From: Salinihabitans flavidus
GTDB taxonomy: Bacteria > Pseudomonadota > Alphaproteobacteria > Rhodobacterales > Rhodobacteraceae
DNA length: 47,906 nucleotides
Direction: 5' to 3'
NCBI RefSeq assembly: GCF_900110425.1
Contig: NZ_FODS01000025.1
Span: 1 to 47,906 of the forward strand
This document shows positions 37,206 to 46,006 of the stretch, in pieces; the first letter of the stretch is position 1; the number at the start of each line of letters is the position of its first letter. The translations under genes and the position numbers were made by a program. Below the pieces are notes generated by a model. It was not told the DNA's origin. It saw only the letters and a program-made list of their open reading frames with translations, and ran no database searches.

Positions 37206-38645
37206 GTGAGTCCCTTGAGCAGCACCAACACAGACCAACCGCTCTACCAGGCGCGCGAACCTATTTTTCCGCGGCGGGTATCGGGCAAGTTCCGCAATCT
37301 CAAATGGGTGATCATGGCGGTGACGCTGGGCATCTATTACCTGGCGCCGTGGATTCGCTGGGACCGGGGGCCGAGCCTTCCCGATCAGGCAATCCTGATT
37401 GATCTGGCGAACAGGCGGTTCTTCTTCTTCTGGATCGAGATCTGGCCGCACGAGTTCTATTTCATCGCGGGGCTTCTGATCATGGCGGGGCTGGGGCTGT
37501 TTCTGTTCACCTCGGCGCTGGGGCGGGTCTGGTGCGGCTATGCCTGCCCGCAGACGGTCTGGACCGATCTGTTCATCCTCGTAGAGCGGTGGATCGAGGG
37601 TGACCGCAACGCGCGCCTGCGCCTGCACCGGCAGAAGAAATGGGATCTGCGCAAGATCCGCCTGCGGCTGACGAAATACCTGTCGTGGGTTCTGATCGGT
37701 CTGGCGACCGGCGGGGCCTGGGTGTTCTATTTCGCGGATGCGCCGACGCTGCTGCGCGATCTGGTGACGCTCAACGCGCATCCGGTGGCCTATACGACGA
37801 TGGCGATCCTGACCGGCACGACCGTCTTTTTCGGCGGGATCGCGCGCGAGCAGATCTGCATCTATGCCTGCCCGTGGCCGCGGATTCAGGCGGCGATGAT
37901 GGACGAGGACACGCTGACCGTCGCCTATCGCGAATGGCGCGGGGAGCCGCGCGGCAAGCTTAAGAAAGGGCATCTCGACCCCGATCAGGGAGATTGCATC
38001 GACTGCATGGCCTGCGTCAATGTCTGCCCGATGGGTATCGATATCCGCGACGGTCAGCAGCTTGAGTGCATCACCTGCGCGCTGTGTATCGATGCCTGCG
38101 ACGACGTGATGGCAAAGATCGGCAAGCCGCGCGGCCTGATCGATTACATGGCGCTGTCCGACGAAGATCAGGAGCGCAAGGGTGCGCCGCCGCGCCCGAT
38201 ATGGGAACACGTGCTGCGACCGCGCACGATGCTTTATACCGGGCTCTGGACGCTGGTGGGCGTTCTTCTGGTGGTGGCGCTGTTCATCCGGTCGGATATC
38301 GAAGTGACGGTTGCGCCGGTGCGCAACCCCACGTTTGTCACGCTGTCGGATGGCACGATCCGCAACACCTACGAGGTGCGGTTGCTCAACAAGCATGGCG
38401 AGGACCGGCCCTTCCGCATCTCTGTCACCGGGGACTCGGCGCTGCGGGTGCAGCTTGAGGGCACGCCGTATGAAATGGTGACGGTGCCGGCCGATTCCAT
38501 GCTCAATCAGCGGGTCTATGTGCTGGCGCCGCGCGGGTCGGAACCGGCCTCGAGCGAGGTCACGCCCTTCCGCTTCTGGGTGGAGGATCTGGGCAATGGC
38601 GATCGGGTCTACAAGGACACGATCTTTAACGGGAGTGCGAACTGA
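37206..38645 (+). CDS. ccoG: CcoG, cbb3 oxidase copper/assembly ferredoxin-like protein
   Basis: The protein has 479 residues from GTG 37206; a TTG at 37215 with GGTGAG before it is possible. It is a membrane protein with several helices and cysteine motifs Cys110-x3-Cys114 (VWCGYACPQTVW) and CIYACPWPRIQ. A 2[4Fe-4S] ferredoxin domain follows, with CIDCMACVNVCPMGIDI and CITCALCIDAC. The periplasmic C-terminal domain is Ig-like. CcoG (RdxA/FixG) reduces Cu(II) to Cu(I) for delivery to the oxidase. It is the first gene of ccoGHIS. Confidence 0.95.
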   Translation: MSPLSSTNTDQPLYQAREPIFPRRVSGKFRNLKWVIMAVTLGIYYLAPWIRWDRGPSLPDQAILIDLANRRFFFFWIEIWPHEFYFIAGLLIMAGLGLFLFTSALGRVWCGYACPQTVWTDLFILVERWIEGDRNARLRLHRQKKWDLRKIRLRLTKYLSWVLIGLATGGAWVFYFADAPTLLRDLVTLNAHPVAYTTMAILTGTTVFFGGIAREQICIYACPWPRIQAAMMDEDTLTVAYREWRGEPRGKLKKGHLDPDQGDCIDCMACVNVCPMGIDIRDGQQLECITCALCIDACDDVMAKIGKPRGLIDYMALSDEDQERKGAPPRPIWEHVLRPRTMLYTGLWTLVGVLLVVALFIRSDIEVTVAPVRNPTFVTLSDGTIRNTYEVRLLNKHGEDRPFRISVTGDSALRVQLEGTPYEMVTVPADSMLNQRVYVLAPRGSEPASSEVTPFRFWVEDLGNGDRVYKDTIFNGSAN

Positions 38646-39103
38646 TGGCGAAACGCGAGTTTACGGGGCGCCATGCGGCGATGGTCTTTATCGGCGCCTT
38701 CACGGTGATCATCGGGGTCAACCTTGCGCTGGCGTGGAACGCGGTGGCGACCTTTCCGGGGCTGGAGGTGAAGAACTCCTATGTCGCCAGTCAGGAGTTC
38801 GACGTGCGCCGCGACGCGCAGGAGGCGCTTGGCTGGGATGTGCGGGCGCGGGCGGAGGGCGGTTTTGTGTCGCTCGCGATCACCGGCGCGGACGGGCAGC
38901 CGGTCGAGGTGGAGCGCCTGCACGCGGTGGTCGGGCGGGCGACCCATGTGAAGGATGATGTGGAGCCGGAGTTCCGGTTCGACGGGCGCGCCTATGTCGC
39001 GCCGCTGGAGCTTGGCGCGGGCAACTGGAACATCCGCATGACGGCGCTGGCGTCCGATGGCACGGAGTTCGCGCAGCGCGTTGTTCTGCGAGTGGTGCGC
39101 TGA
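38645..39103 (+). CDS. ccoH: CcoH (FixH), cbb3 oxidase assembly protein
   Basis: The protein has 152 residues. One membrane helix lies at about 13-34 (MVFIGAFTVIIGVNLALAWN), then a periplasmic beta-rich domain with VKNSYVASQEFD and a C-terminal GAGNWNIRMTALASDG segment, as in FixH. It is needed for stable assembly of cbb3 oxidase. The ATG overlaps the ccoG stop by one base (TGATG), so it is translationally coupled. Confidence 0.93.
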   Translation: MAKREFTGRHAAMVFIGAFTVIIGVNLALAWNAVATFPGLEVKNSYVASQEFDVRRDAQEALGWDVRARAEGGFVSLAITGADGQPVEVERLHAVVGRATHVKDDVEPEFRFDGRAYVAPLELGAGNWNIRMTALASDGTEFAQRVVLRVVR

Positions 39104-39104
39104 G

Positions 39105-41294
39105 ATGACGACGGCGATGCGGCCCTCCGTCTCGGCCTGCCCGGCCTGCGAGGCCGCGCCGGGCGCGGTTGCGCTGGCGCAGAAGGCGGAGGCCGAGAGG
39201 GGCGCACGGCTGGCGCTGTCGGTGCCGGGCGTGCATTGCGGCGCCTGCATCGGCGCGGTGGAACGGGCGCTGTCGGCGCATCCGGGGGTGCGTTCGGCGC
39301 GGGTGAACCTGACGCTGAAACGCGCGAGCGTGGAGGCGGACCCGGAGGTGAGCGCCGACGATCTGGTGCGCGTTCTGGACGGGATCGGATACGAAGCGCA
39401 TGAGCTGGATGCCGGGGCGCTGCGCGCGACGGCGACGGACCGGGCCGGGCGCGATTTCCTGATGCGGCTGGCGGTGGCCGGGTTTGCCGCGATGAATGTC
39501 ATGCTGCTGTCGATCTCGGTCTGGTCGGGGGCGCAGGACGCGACGCGCGACCTGTTCCACTGGATTTCCGCCGCCATCGCCTTTCCGGCGATCCTTTTCG
39601 CGGGCAAGCCGTTCTATGTCAGCGCATGGGGCGCGCTGCGGCATTGGCGGCTGAACATGGATGTGCCGATCGTGCTGGCGATCGTGCTGGCGATGCTCAC
39701 CTCGCTCTGGGAGACATCGCTTTCGGGCGAGCACGCCTATTTCGACGCGGCGCTGGCACTGGTGTTCTTCCTGCTGGCGGGGCGCTATCTCGATCACCGG
39801 ACGCGGGCGGTGGCGCGCTCGGCGGCCGAGGAGCTTGCCGCGCTGGAGGTGCCGCGCGCGGTGCGGGTGACGGCGCAGGGCGAGGAAACGGTGCCCGTGG
39901 CGGCGCTTGCGGTGGGCGACGTGGTGCTGGTGCGGCCGGGCGGGCGGATGTCCGTTGATGGCGAAATCGTGGCCGGGCGGTCGGAACTGGATCGCTCGCT
40001 TCTGACCGGGGAGACGGTGCCCGTCTTTGCCGGGCCGGGGCAGGCGGTGAGCGCCGGGGAGGTCAACCTGACCGGACCGCTGCGCGTGCGTGCCAGCGCG
40101 GTGGGCGAGGAGACGAGCCTGCACCGCATGGCCGATCTGGTGGCCATCGCGGAATCGGGGCGCTCGCGCTACACCTCGCTGGCGGACAGCGCGGCGAAGC
40201 TCTATGCGCCGGGGGTGCATATCCTGTCGGCGCTGGCATTCATCGGCTGGTATCTGTTCACCTTCGACATGCGGATTGCGCTCAATATCGCGGCGGCGGT
40301 GCTGATCATCACCTGCCCCTGCGCGCTTGGTCTCGCGGTGCCGGCGGTGACGACGGCCGCCTCGGGGCGGCTGTTCCGCAAGGGGATGCTGATCAAGCAT
40401 GCCACCGCGCTGGAGCGGCTGGCGCAGGTGGACACGGTGGTGTTCGACAAGACCGGCACGCTGACCGAAGGGGTGCCGCAGGTCACGAACCTCGATGAGA
40501 TTCCGCAGGAGGCGCTTGGCGTGGCGCGGGCGCTGGCGGAAGGATCGTCGCATCCGCTGTCGCAATCCATCGCGCGCGCGGCGCGTGCGGCGGGTGTGGC
40601 GGCGGCGCGGATCATGGACGCCGAGGAAATTCCCGGCTATGGCACGCAGGCGCGCTGGAACGGGCAGCGTGTGCGGCTTGGCCGGGGCGCATGGGTCGGT
40701 GCGGCGCCGGAGCCGGGCACGGCGGCGTTTCTGGCGATCGGAGAGGGACCGGCGCGGGCCTTCCGCTTTGCCGATGCGCTGCGGCCCGGCGCGGAGGAAG
40801 CGGTGCGGGCCCTGCGTGAGAGCGGGCGCGCGGTGCTGCTTTTGTCGGGCGACAGCGAGGGGGCGGTGCGCGATCTGGCCGGCCGGCTTGGCATCGAGGA
40901 CTGGATCGCCGGGGCGCTGCCTGCCGAGAAGGCGGAGAAGGTTCAGGCGCTCGGGCAGGCGGGACGCAAGGTTCTGATGGTGGGCGACGGGCTCAACGAT
41001 ACGGCGGCGCTCGCGGCGGCGCATGTGTCGATTTCCCCCGCCTCGGCGCTCGATGCGGCGCGGGTGGCGAGCGACATTGTGCTTCTGGGCAAGGATCTGT
41101 CCCCGATTGCCGAAGCTGTCAGCGTGGCGCAGAAGGCGACCCGGCGCATTCGCGAGAATTTCCGTATCGCCACGCTTTACAACGTGATTGCCGTGCCGCT
41201 CGCGGTGGCGGGGCTGGCCACGCCGTTGATTGCGGCATTGGCGATGTCGGCCAGTTCGATTACAGTGTCGCTGAACGCGCTACGACTGAGGTGA
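39105..41294 (+). CDS. ccoI: CcoI (FixI), copper P1B-type ATPase for cbb3 assembly
   Basis: The protein has 729 residues from ATG 39105, one base after the ccoH stop. A single heavy-metal domain has Cys45-Gly-Ala-Cys48 (PGVHCGACIGAVERAL). An extra N-terminal CPAC pair (Cys12/Cys15) is typical of FixI-type pumps. The membrane CPC motif is at 404-406 (ITCPCALGL), the phosphorylated Asp448 in DKTGTLTEG, and GDGLNDTAAL follows. It moves copper out of the cytosol for insertion into CcoN, a slower role than CopA's detoxification. Confidence 0.95.
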   Translation: MTTAMRPSVSACPACEAAPGAVALAQKAEAERGARLALSVPGVHCGACIGAVERALSAHPGVRSARVNLTLKRASVEADPEVSADDLVRVLDGIGYEAHELDAGALRATATDRAGRDFLMRLAVAGFAAMNVMLLSISVWSGAQDATRDLFHWISAAIAFPAILFAGKPFYVSAWGALRHWRLNMDVPIVLAIVLAMLTSLWETSLSGEHAYFDAALALVFFLLAGRYLDHRTRAVARSAAEELAALEVPRAVRVTAQGEETVPVAALAVGDVVLVRPGGRMSVDGEIVAGRSELDRSLLTGETVPVFAGPGQAVSAGEVNLTGPLRVRASAVGEETSLHRMADLVAIAESGRSRYTSLADSAAKLYAPGVHILSALAFIGWYLFTFDMRIALNIAAAVLIITCPCALGLAVPAVTTAASGRLFRKGMLIKHATALERLAQVDTVVFDKTGTLTEGVPQVTNLDEIPQEALGVARALAEGSSHPLSQSIARAARAAGVAAARIMDAEEIPGYGTQARWNGQRVRLGRGAWVGAAPEPGTAAFLAIGEGPARAFRFADALRPGAEEAVRALRESGRAVLLLSGDSEGAVRDLAGRLGIEDWIAGALPAEKAEKVQALGQAGRKVLMVGDGLNDTAALAAAHVSISPASALDAARVASDIVLLGKDLSPIAEAVSVAQKATRRIRENFRIATLYNVIAVPLAVAGLATPLIAALAMSASSITVSLNALRLR

Positions 41295-41298
41295 TCCG

Positions 41299-41457
41299 AT
41301 GTCTGTTCTGAGCTATCTTATTCCGATTTCCCTGATCCTTGGCGGGGTTGGTCTTCTGGGCTTCATCTACACGGTGAAGTCGAACCAGTATGACGATCCC
41401 GAAGGGGACGCCCGGCGCATCCTGAGCGGGGAATGGGACGACCACCCCAAGCCGTGA
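41299..41457 (+). CDS. ccoS: CcoS, cbb3 oxidase maturation protein
   Basis: The protein has 52 residues, typical of CcoS. It starts MSVLSYLIPISLILGGVGLL, giving one membrane helix at about 5-25, followed by the family's YTVKSNQYDDPEGDARRIL stretch and an acidic end. It is required for cofactor insertion into CcoN. It begins four bases behind the ccoI stop. Its TGA abuts, with no gap, the TGA of the convergent FAH-family gene (shared TGATCA). Confidence 0.93.
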   Translation: MSVLSYLIPISLILGGVGLLGFIYTVKSNQYDDPEGDARRILSGEWDDHPKP

Positions 41458-42150
41458 TCAGGCGGAAAACCGCACCTCGGCCGGGCTGAGACCCTCAATC
41501 TCCACGACGCACGATTGCCCCGCCGTGATCGGGCCGACGCCGGCGGGCGTGCCGGTCATGATCAGATCGCCCGGCGCCAGCGTGACCAGCCGCGACAGGA
41601 ATGCGATCACGTCGGCGGTGGGCCAGATCATCTCGGACAGATCGGCGGTCTGGCGCAATGCGCCATCCACATGGGCTGTGATGCGGCCGTGGATCATCGG
41701 CCCGGTTTCCGCGATGGGGTGCAGCGCGCCGATGATCGCCGAATTGTCGAAACCCTTGGACATGTCCCACGGGCGGCGCAGCGATTTTGCCTCTGCCTGC
41801 AGATCGCGGCGTGTCAGGTCATTGCCGGCCGCAAACCCCCAGACATGCGACAGCGCCTCGTCGGCGTCGATACCGGCGCCGCCCGTACCGATGGCGACCA
41901 CAAGCTCCGCCTCGTGGTGGAGATCCTGTGTGGCCACGGGAAACGGCAGGTCGCGCCCCGACGGGGTGGCGGCATCGCCCGGCTTGGTGAAGAAAAACGG
42001 CGGATCGCGGTCCGGATCATGGCCCATTTCGCGGGCATGCTCGGCGTAATTGCGTCCGACGCAGAAGATCCGGCGGACCGGGAAAGATGCATCGCGCCCC
42101 GCAACGGGCAGCAACGTGGGGCCAGGTGGGGCGAAAACGGTGTCACTCAT
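41458..42150 (-). CDS. Fumarylacetoacetate hydrolase family protein (fumarylpyruvate hydrolase-like)
   Basis: The protein has 230 residues. FAH-fold motifs: VGRNYAEHAREMG near 31-43, PFFFTKPGDAATPSG near 50-64, and the metal-binding stretch TQDLHHEAELVVAIG with its acidic residues near 75-85. GNDLTRRDLQ and MTGTPAGVGP follow. It hydrolyses C-C bonds in acylpyruvates; relatives process fumarylpyruvate in gentisate breakdown or decarboxylate oxaloacetate. The substrate is unproven here. It lies 45 bases downstream of the carboxypeptidase gene on the same strand. Confidence 0.88.
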   Translation of the reverse strand: MSDTVFAPPGPTLLPVAGRDASFPVRRIFCVGRNYAEHAREMGHDPDRDPPFFFTKPGDAATPSGRDLPFPVATQDLHHEAELVVAIGTGGAGIDADEALSHVWGFAAGNDLTRRDLQAEAKSLRRPWDMSKGFDNSAIIGALHPIAETGPMIHGRITAHVDGALRQTADLSEMIWPTADVIAFLSRLVTLAPGDLIMTGTPAGVGPITAGQSCVVEIEGLSPAEVRFSA

Positions 42151-42195
42151 GCGCTTTTCATGCCCGGCAGGGCGCGCGGGCGCAAGCCCGTTCGG

Positions 42196-43590
42196 TCAGG
42201 AAGAGGGGCCGATCATGAAACAGGCGATCTGCCGGGCCTGTAGCCTGCGGCAGGCCAGATCGGCGCTTTCGCGGGTCAGGCCATGAAAGTTGGCATCATA
42301 GCCACGGCTCGATTTGACCACCTTGCGCAGGGAACCTTCGAGAGTGGTCATTTCCGCCAGCGCGGTCTTGAGCAGCACCTTCTCGGCGGCATAGCGGTTC
42401 GGGTAACGACCGATATTGATCCCCCACTGGCGTCCGCCGGAGGTGGACAGGCGGGTGACGACCTCGGGTTCGGGTTCTGTTTCGGGAGACTGGGTGCTGG
42501 CGACCGTCACCTCGATGTCGCGGACGACGGGCCGGACGTCCGGCACTTCGGTCTGGTTCTCGGTCTGCGCCTCGCTCAGGGCTTGGCGAATGTCGTCCTC
42601 GATCACGTCTGCGCTGGCGACCTCGAGCGTCGGGGTGTCATCCGCGCGGGGGCGGGGAACCGGGCGCAGGCTTCGCGTCACGGCGGTGGCGACACGCAGC
42701 GATTTGCCCCTGTCCTGTCCGCTGCCATCATAGCGGGGCGGTTCCGGCTTGCGCACGGCGACGCGGGCGGGCGAGCGGCTGAATCCCAGATCGAGAAGTT
42801 CCGCCACCTTGGCGTTGCGCGACACGGTGGAGCGCCCGCCGAACACCGTGGCGATCACCCGCTTGCCGCCGCGCTCCGCGCTGGCCACGAGGTTGAACCC
42901 GGCGGCGTTGGTAAAGCCGGTCTTGATCCCGTCGGCGCCCTTGTAGGCGGCCAGAAAGCGCCGGTTCGTGTTATAGACGGTCTTCATCCCGGCGTCGGTC
43001 GAGCGCCGCGAGAAGAGGTTGTAATATTGCGGAAAGTCGAAGAAGAGCTGCCGGCCCAGAAGGGTCATGTCCCGCGCGGTGGACAGGTGCCCCGAGGCTG
43101 TCAGCCCGTGCGCGTTCTTGAAGGTGGTGCGCGTCATCCCCATGGCCTTGGCGGTGCGGGTCATGCGGCGGGCAAAGGCGGCCTCTGACCCTGCGATCGC
43201 CTCGCCAAGGGCGGTGGCGGCGTCGTTGGCCGAACGCACAGACGCGGCGCGGATGAGATAGCGCAACTTGATCTTCTGGCCGGTGCGCAGGCCGAGCTTG
43301 GAGGGCGGCTCGGCGGCGGCATTGCGTGAAATGGTAACCACCGTGTCGAGGGTGATTTCACCGTTCTTGATGGCCTCGAACACGATGTAAAGCGTCATCA
43401 TCTTGGTGAGGGAGGCGGGATGCAGCCTGGTGTCGGCATTATGCGAATGCAGCACCTCGCCGGAGCGCGCGTCGATCACCATCGCGGCATAGGGGGCGGC
43501 CTGCGCCGGGGGCGGCACGAGCGCCACCACCAGAATGAACGTCGATAGAAGTGCGCCCAAGAGAGCCGGGCCAATACGCCGCGTCTTCAC
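42196..43590 (-). CDS. D-alanyl-D-alanine carboxypeptidase (S11) with SPOR domain
   Basis: The protein has 464 residues. A signal peptide covers about 1-31 (ALLGALLSTFILVVALVP). Penicillin-binding motifs are Ser60-x2-Lys63 (PASLTKMMT), Ser120-Ala-Asn122 and Lys223-Thr-Gly (GIKTGFTNAAG). A Pro/Glu/Thr-rich linker follows (about 270-380), and a C-terminal SPOR-like domain (about 385-460) contains WGINIGRYPNRYAAEKVL. It trims peptidoglycan pentapeptides in the periplasm; the SPOR domain would direct it to septal denuded glycan. Confidence 0.92.
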   Translation of the reverse strand: MKTRRIGPALLGALLSTFILVVALVPPPAQAAPYAAMVIDARSGEVLHSHNADTRLHPASLTKMMTLYIVFEAIKNGEITLDTVVTISRNAAAEPPSKLGLRTGQKIKLRYLIRAASVRSANDAATALGEAIAGSEAAFARRMTRTAKAMGMTRTTFKNAHGLTASGHLSTARDMTLLGRQLFFDFPQYYNLFSRRSTDAGMKTVYNTNRRFLAAYKGADGIKTGFTNAAGFNLVASAERGGKRVIATVFGGRSTVSRNAKVAELLDLGFSRSPARVAVRKPEPPRYDGSGQDRGKSLRVATAVTRSLRPVPRPRADDTPTLEVASADVIEDDIRQALSEAQTENQTEVPDVRPVVRDIEVTVASTQSPETEPEPEVVTRLSTSGGRQWGINIGRYPNRYAAEKVLLKTALAEMTTLEGSLRKVVKSSRGYDANFHGLTRESADLACRRLQARQIACFMIGPSS

Positions 43591-43815
43591 TGTTTCCGCC
43601 TTTGCCTGCCTCTTGACCGCCGGTTATCCGGCTGGCCTCATTCTTTGGAAAAAGGCTAGCACAGAGGGATCAATGAATAAACCCTTATAGTTGAGTGGGA
43701 TGCTGTCCATTTTTCGTCACACGTGTCAAGATTTAGGGGCTGTGAAGGCGGCAGCCGCAAGACCGGCGAATTGTGAGAAAATATGTCAGAATGTGGCAAC
43801 AATCAGGTGCGGCGC

Positions 43816-44517
43816 TCAGTCAATTTCAGCCACCAGATCGGGCAAGCCGGCCAGCGAGTCGATCCTGCGGTAGCGGGGCGCCTCTTCGGGCGCGTCGGCC
43901 CGTTCGATTTCCCAAGTGAGGCCATGGGGCACGTGGACACCCCATCCGCCGGCCTCGATCGCCGGAACCACGTCCGAGCGCAACGAATTGCCGATCATCA
44001 TGGCGTGGGTTGCGCCTTCGCCATGGCGGGAGAAGATCCGCTCATAGACGGGGCGGGTCTTGTGCGACACGATTTCCACCGCGTCGAACAGATCGCCAAG
44101 GCCGGATTGTGCCAGCTTGCGTTCCTGATCGAGCAGGTCGCCCTTGGTGATCAGCAGTATCCGGTGGTCCCGGGCCATGTCCTCGACCGTTTCGCGGGCA
44201 TGGGGCAGAAGATCGATGGGGTGTTCGAGCATCTCGCGCCCGGCGGCCAACAGTTCGGAAATCACGGCGGCGGGCACCTTCTCGCCGGTCACTTCGATCG
44301 CGGTTTCGATCATGGAGAGCACGAAACCCTTGATGCCAAATCCGTAGTGCCCGAGATTGCGCTTCTCGGCGGCCAGAAGCCGCTCCATCAGGTGATCGGG
44401 ATCGGTGAAATCTGTCAGAAGGGCTGCGAATCGCTCTTGGGTGATGCGGAAAAACCGCTCATTGTGCCAGAGCGTATCATCCGCATCGAAGGCGATTATC
44501 GTGAGATTTTTTGCCAT
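43816..44517 (-). CDS. HAD family hydrolase
   Basis: The protein has 233 residues from ATG 44517 (MAKNLTIIAFDADDTLWHNE); a much longer open frame extends upstream across clpS and the methyltransferase and is spurious. HAD motif I is Asp11-x-Asp13, motif II is the LLITKGD threonine, the lysine lies near SHKT, and motif IV is the MIGNSLRSDVVPA acidic pair. The cap is helical (about 20-100). The substrate is unknown; a small phosphorylated metabolite is likely. It is divergent from clpS. Confidence 0.88.
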   Translation of the reverse strand: MAKNLTIIAFDADDTLWHNERFFRITQERFAALLTDFTDPDHLMERLLAAEKRNLGHYGFGIKGFVLSMIETAIEVTGEKVPAAVISELLAAGREMLEHPIDLLPHARETVEDMARDHRILLITKGDLLDQERKLAQSGLGDLFDAVEIVSHKTRPVYERIFSRHGEGATHAMMIGNSLRSDVVPAIEAGGWGVHVPHGLTWEIERADAPEEAPRYRRIDSLAGLPDLVAEID

Positions 44518-44610
44518 GAATCCCGTCTCGGCTCCGGTGCGCCCCTTTTCTATCCCCCGCAAGAGGTTATATAAACCCGAGATATAACACGGGACGATCA
44601 AAAGACCGCA

Positions 44611-44952
44611 ATGACACTGAAACCGCTGCTCATGTCGGACAAGAAAGACGACGACGACGGCGAGTCCGGCGTCGCCGTCAAGACCCGCACGCGCACCAAG
44701 CGGCCTCCGCTTTACAAGGTGCTGCTGCTCAATGACGATTTCACGCCCATGGAATTCGTCGTTCATATTCTGGAGCGGTTTTTCGGAATGAGCCACGCAC
44801 AGGCGTTCGAGATCATGCTGACCGTTCACAAGCGGGGGGTTGCGGTGGTTGGTGTCTTCAGCCACGAGATCGCGGAGACGAAGGTGACGCAGGTGATGGA
44901 TTTCGCACGGCGCCATCAGCACCCGCTGCAATGCACCATGGAGAAGGAATGA
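44611..44952 (+). CDS. clpS: ClpS, adaptor for ClpAP
   Basis: The protein has 113 residues, or 106 if the ATG at 44632 is used. The core [19 protein letters not shown] carries the N-degron pocket (Asn41, Asp42/43) with His73 in [11 protein letters not shown]. It ends with the conserved [10 protein letters not shown]. The N-terminal tail is acidic (KKDDDD), then basic. It delivers proteins with destabilising N-termini to ClpAP. The region before it is divergent with the HAD gene. Confidence 0.95.
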   Translation: MTLKPLLMSDKKDDDDGESGVAVKTRTRTKRPPLYKVLLLNDDFTPMEFVVHILERFFGMSHAQAFEIMLTVHKRGVAVVGVFSHEIAETKVTQVMDFARRHQHPLQCTMEKE

Positions 44953-44979
44953 TCCGCGCCACGTCGCGGGCCGGGTGCG

Positions 44980-45969
44980 ATGTCTGAGCCGAGACTTTCC
45001 CTTGCGCTGAAGGATGGCACGCTGCATTTGCCCGATACGGGGCGGATCGCTGTGATCGGTCCGCGCGCGGATCAGGATCTGTCGGCGTTGCCGCAGGGCC
45101 GGGTTCAGGTGATCACGCCGATCAAGCCCGATTTCGACGTATTCTTCGACGCCGGCTATGACTGCGCGGTGTCGGCGGATGGCGGCGGGCCCTATGCAGT
45201 AGCGCTTGTCTGCCTTCCGCGTGTGAAGGTGCTGGCGCATGCGCGGATTGCGCAAGCGGCGGCCCTTGCCCCGCTGGTGATCGTAGACGGGCAGAAGACC
45301 GACGGCGCGGATAGCCTTCTGCGCGATTGCCGCAAAAGGGCGGAGGTCGGCGGTGTGCTGTCCAAGGCACATGGCAAACTGTTCTGGTTTCAGGGCGGAG
45401 ATTTCGCCGATTGGGCCGCGCCCGGCCCGGCGCGCGGAGCGCATGGCTATGTCACCGCGCCGGGAGTGTTTTCCGCGGACGGTCCGGACCCGGCCTCCGT
45501 CGCGCTGGCCGCGGCGTTGCCGGCAAAGCTGGGGCGGAAGGTGGCCGATCTGGGCGCGGGCTGGGGGTTTCTTTCGGCGGCCGTGCTGGAGCGGTCGGGT
45601 GTTGAGATCCTGCATCTGGTGGAGGCGGATCATACGGCACTGGAGTGCGCGCGGCAGAATGTAACCGATGCGCGGGCGCGGTTTCACTGGGCCGATGCGA
45701 CCCGGTGGAGGCCCGAAGAGCGCCTTGATACGGTCGTGATGAACCCGCCGTTTCATTCCGGCCGCAGCGCCGACCCTGAGTTGGGCCGCGCCTTCATCGC
45801 CGCCGCCGCGCAGATGCTCACCCCGTCGGGGGCGCTCTGGCTTGTCGCCAACCGGCATTTGCCCTATGAGGCGGCACTGCGCGCGGCGTTCGAACGGGTT
45901 GAGGAGGTTGCCGGTGATACCCGGTTCAAGATCCTGCACGGGGAAAGACCTTCTCGCCCCGCGCGGTAG
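44980..45969 (+). CDS. Class I SAM-dependent methyltransferase, RsmC-like
   Basis: The protein has 329 residues, in the two-domain layout of RsmC (an inactive N-terminal copy at 1-150, catalytic at 160-329). SAM motif I is DLGAGWG at 190-196, and the base-methylation motif is NPPFH at 255-259. This fits N2-guanine methylation of 16S rRNA (G1207 in E. coli), but other rRNA targets cannot be excluded. It starts 27 bases after clpS. Confidence 0.85.
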   Translation: MSEPRLSLALKDGTLHLPDTGRIAVIGPRADQDLSALPQGRVQVITPIKPDFDVFFDAGYDCAVSADGGGPYAVALVCLPRVKVLAHARIAQAAALAPLVIVDGQKTDGADSLLRDCRKRAEVGGVLSKAHGKLFWFQGGDFADWAAPGPARGAHGYVTAPGVFSADGPDPASVALAAALPAKLGRKVADLGAGWGFLSAAVLERSGVEILHLVEADHTALECARQNVTDARARFHWADATRWRPEERLDTVVMNPPFHSGRSADPELGRAFIAAAAQMLTPSGALWLVANRHLPYEAALRAAFERVEEVAGDTRFKILHGERPSRPAR

Positions 45970-46006
45970 TCTCGCTTAACCTGCGTCAGAAACATGGGGA
46001 TTGTGC

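Noticed and set aside
43721-43730. TTGACA on the minus strand as the carboxypeptidase promoter
   Set aside because: A good -35, but no acceptable -10 at 16-18 bases; the nearest TATAAG is about 34 bases away.
43816-45939. Single 707-codon minus-strand frame
   Set aside because: Only the last 233 codons are the HAD protein; the rest is antisense to clpS and the methyltransferase.
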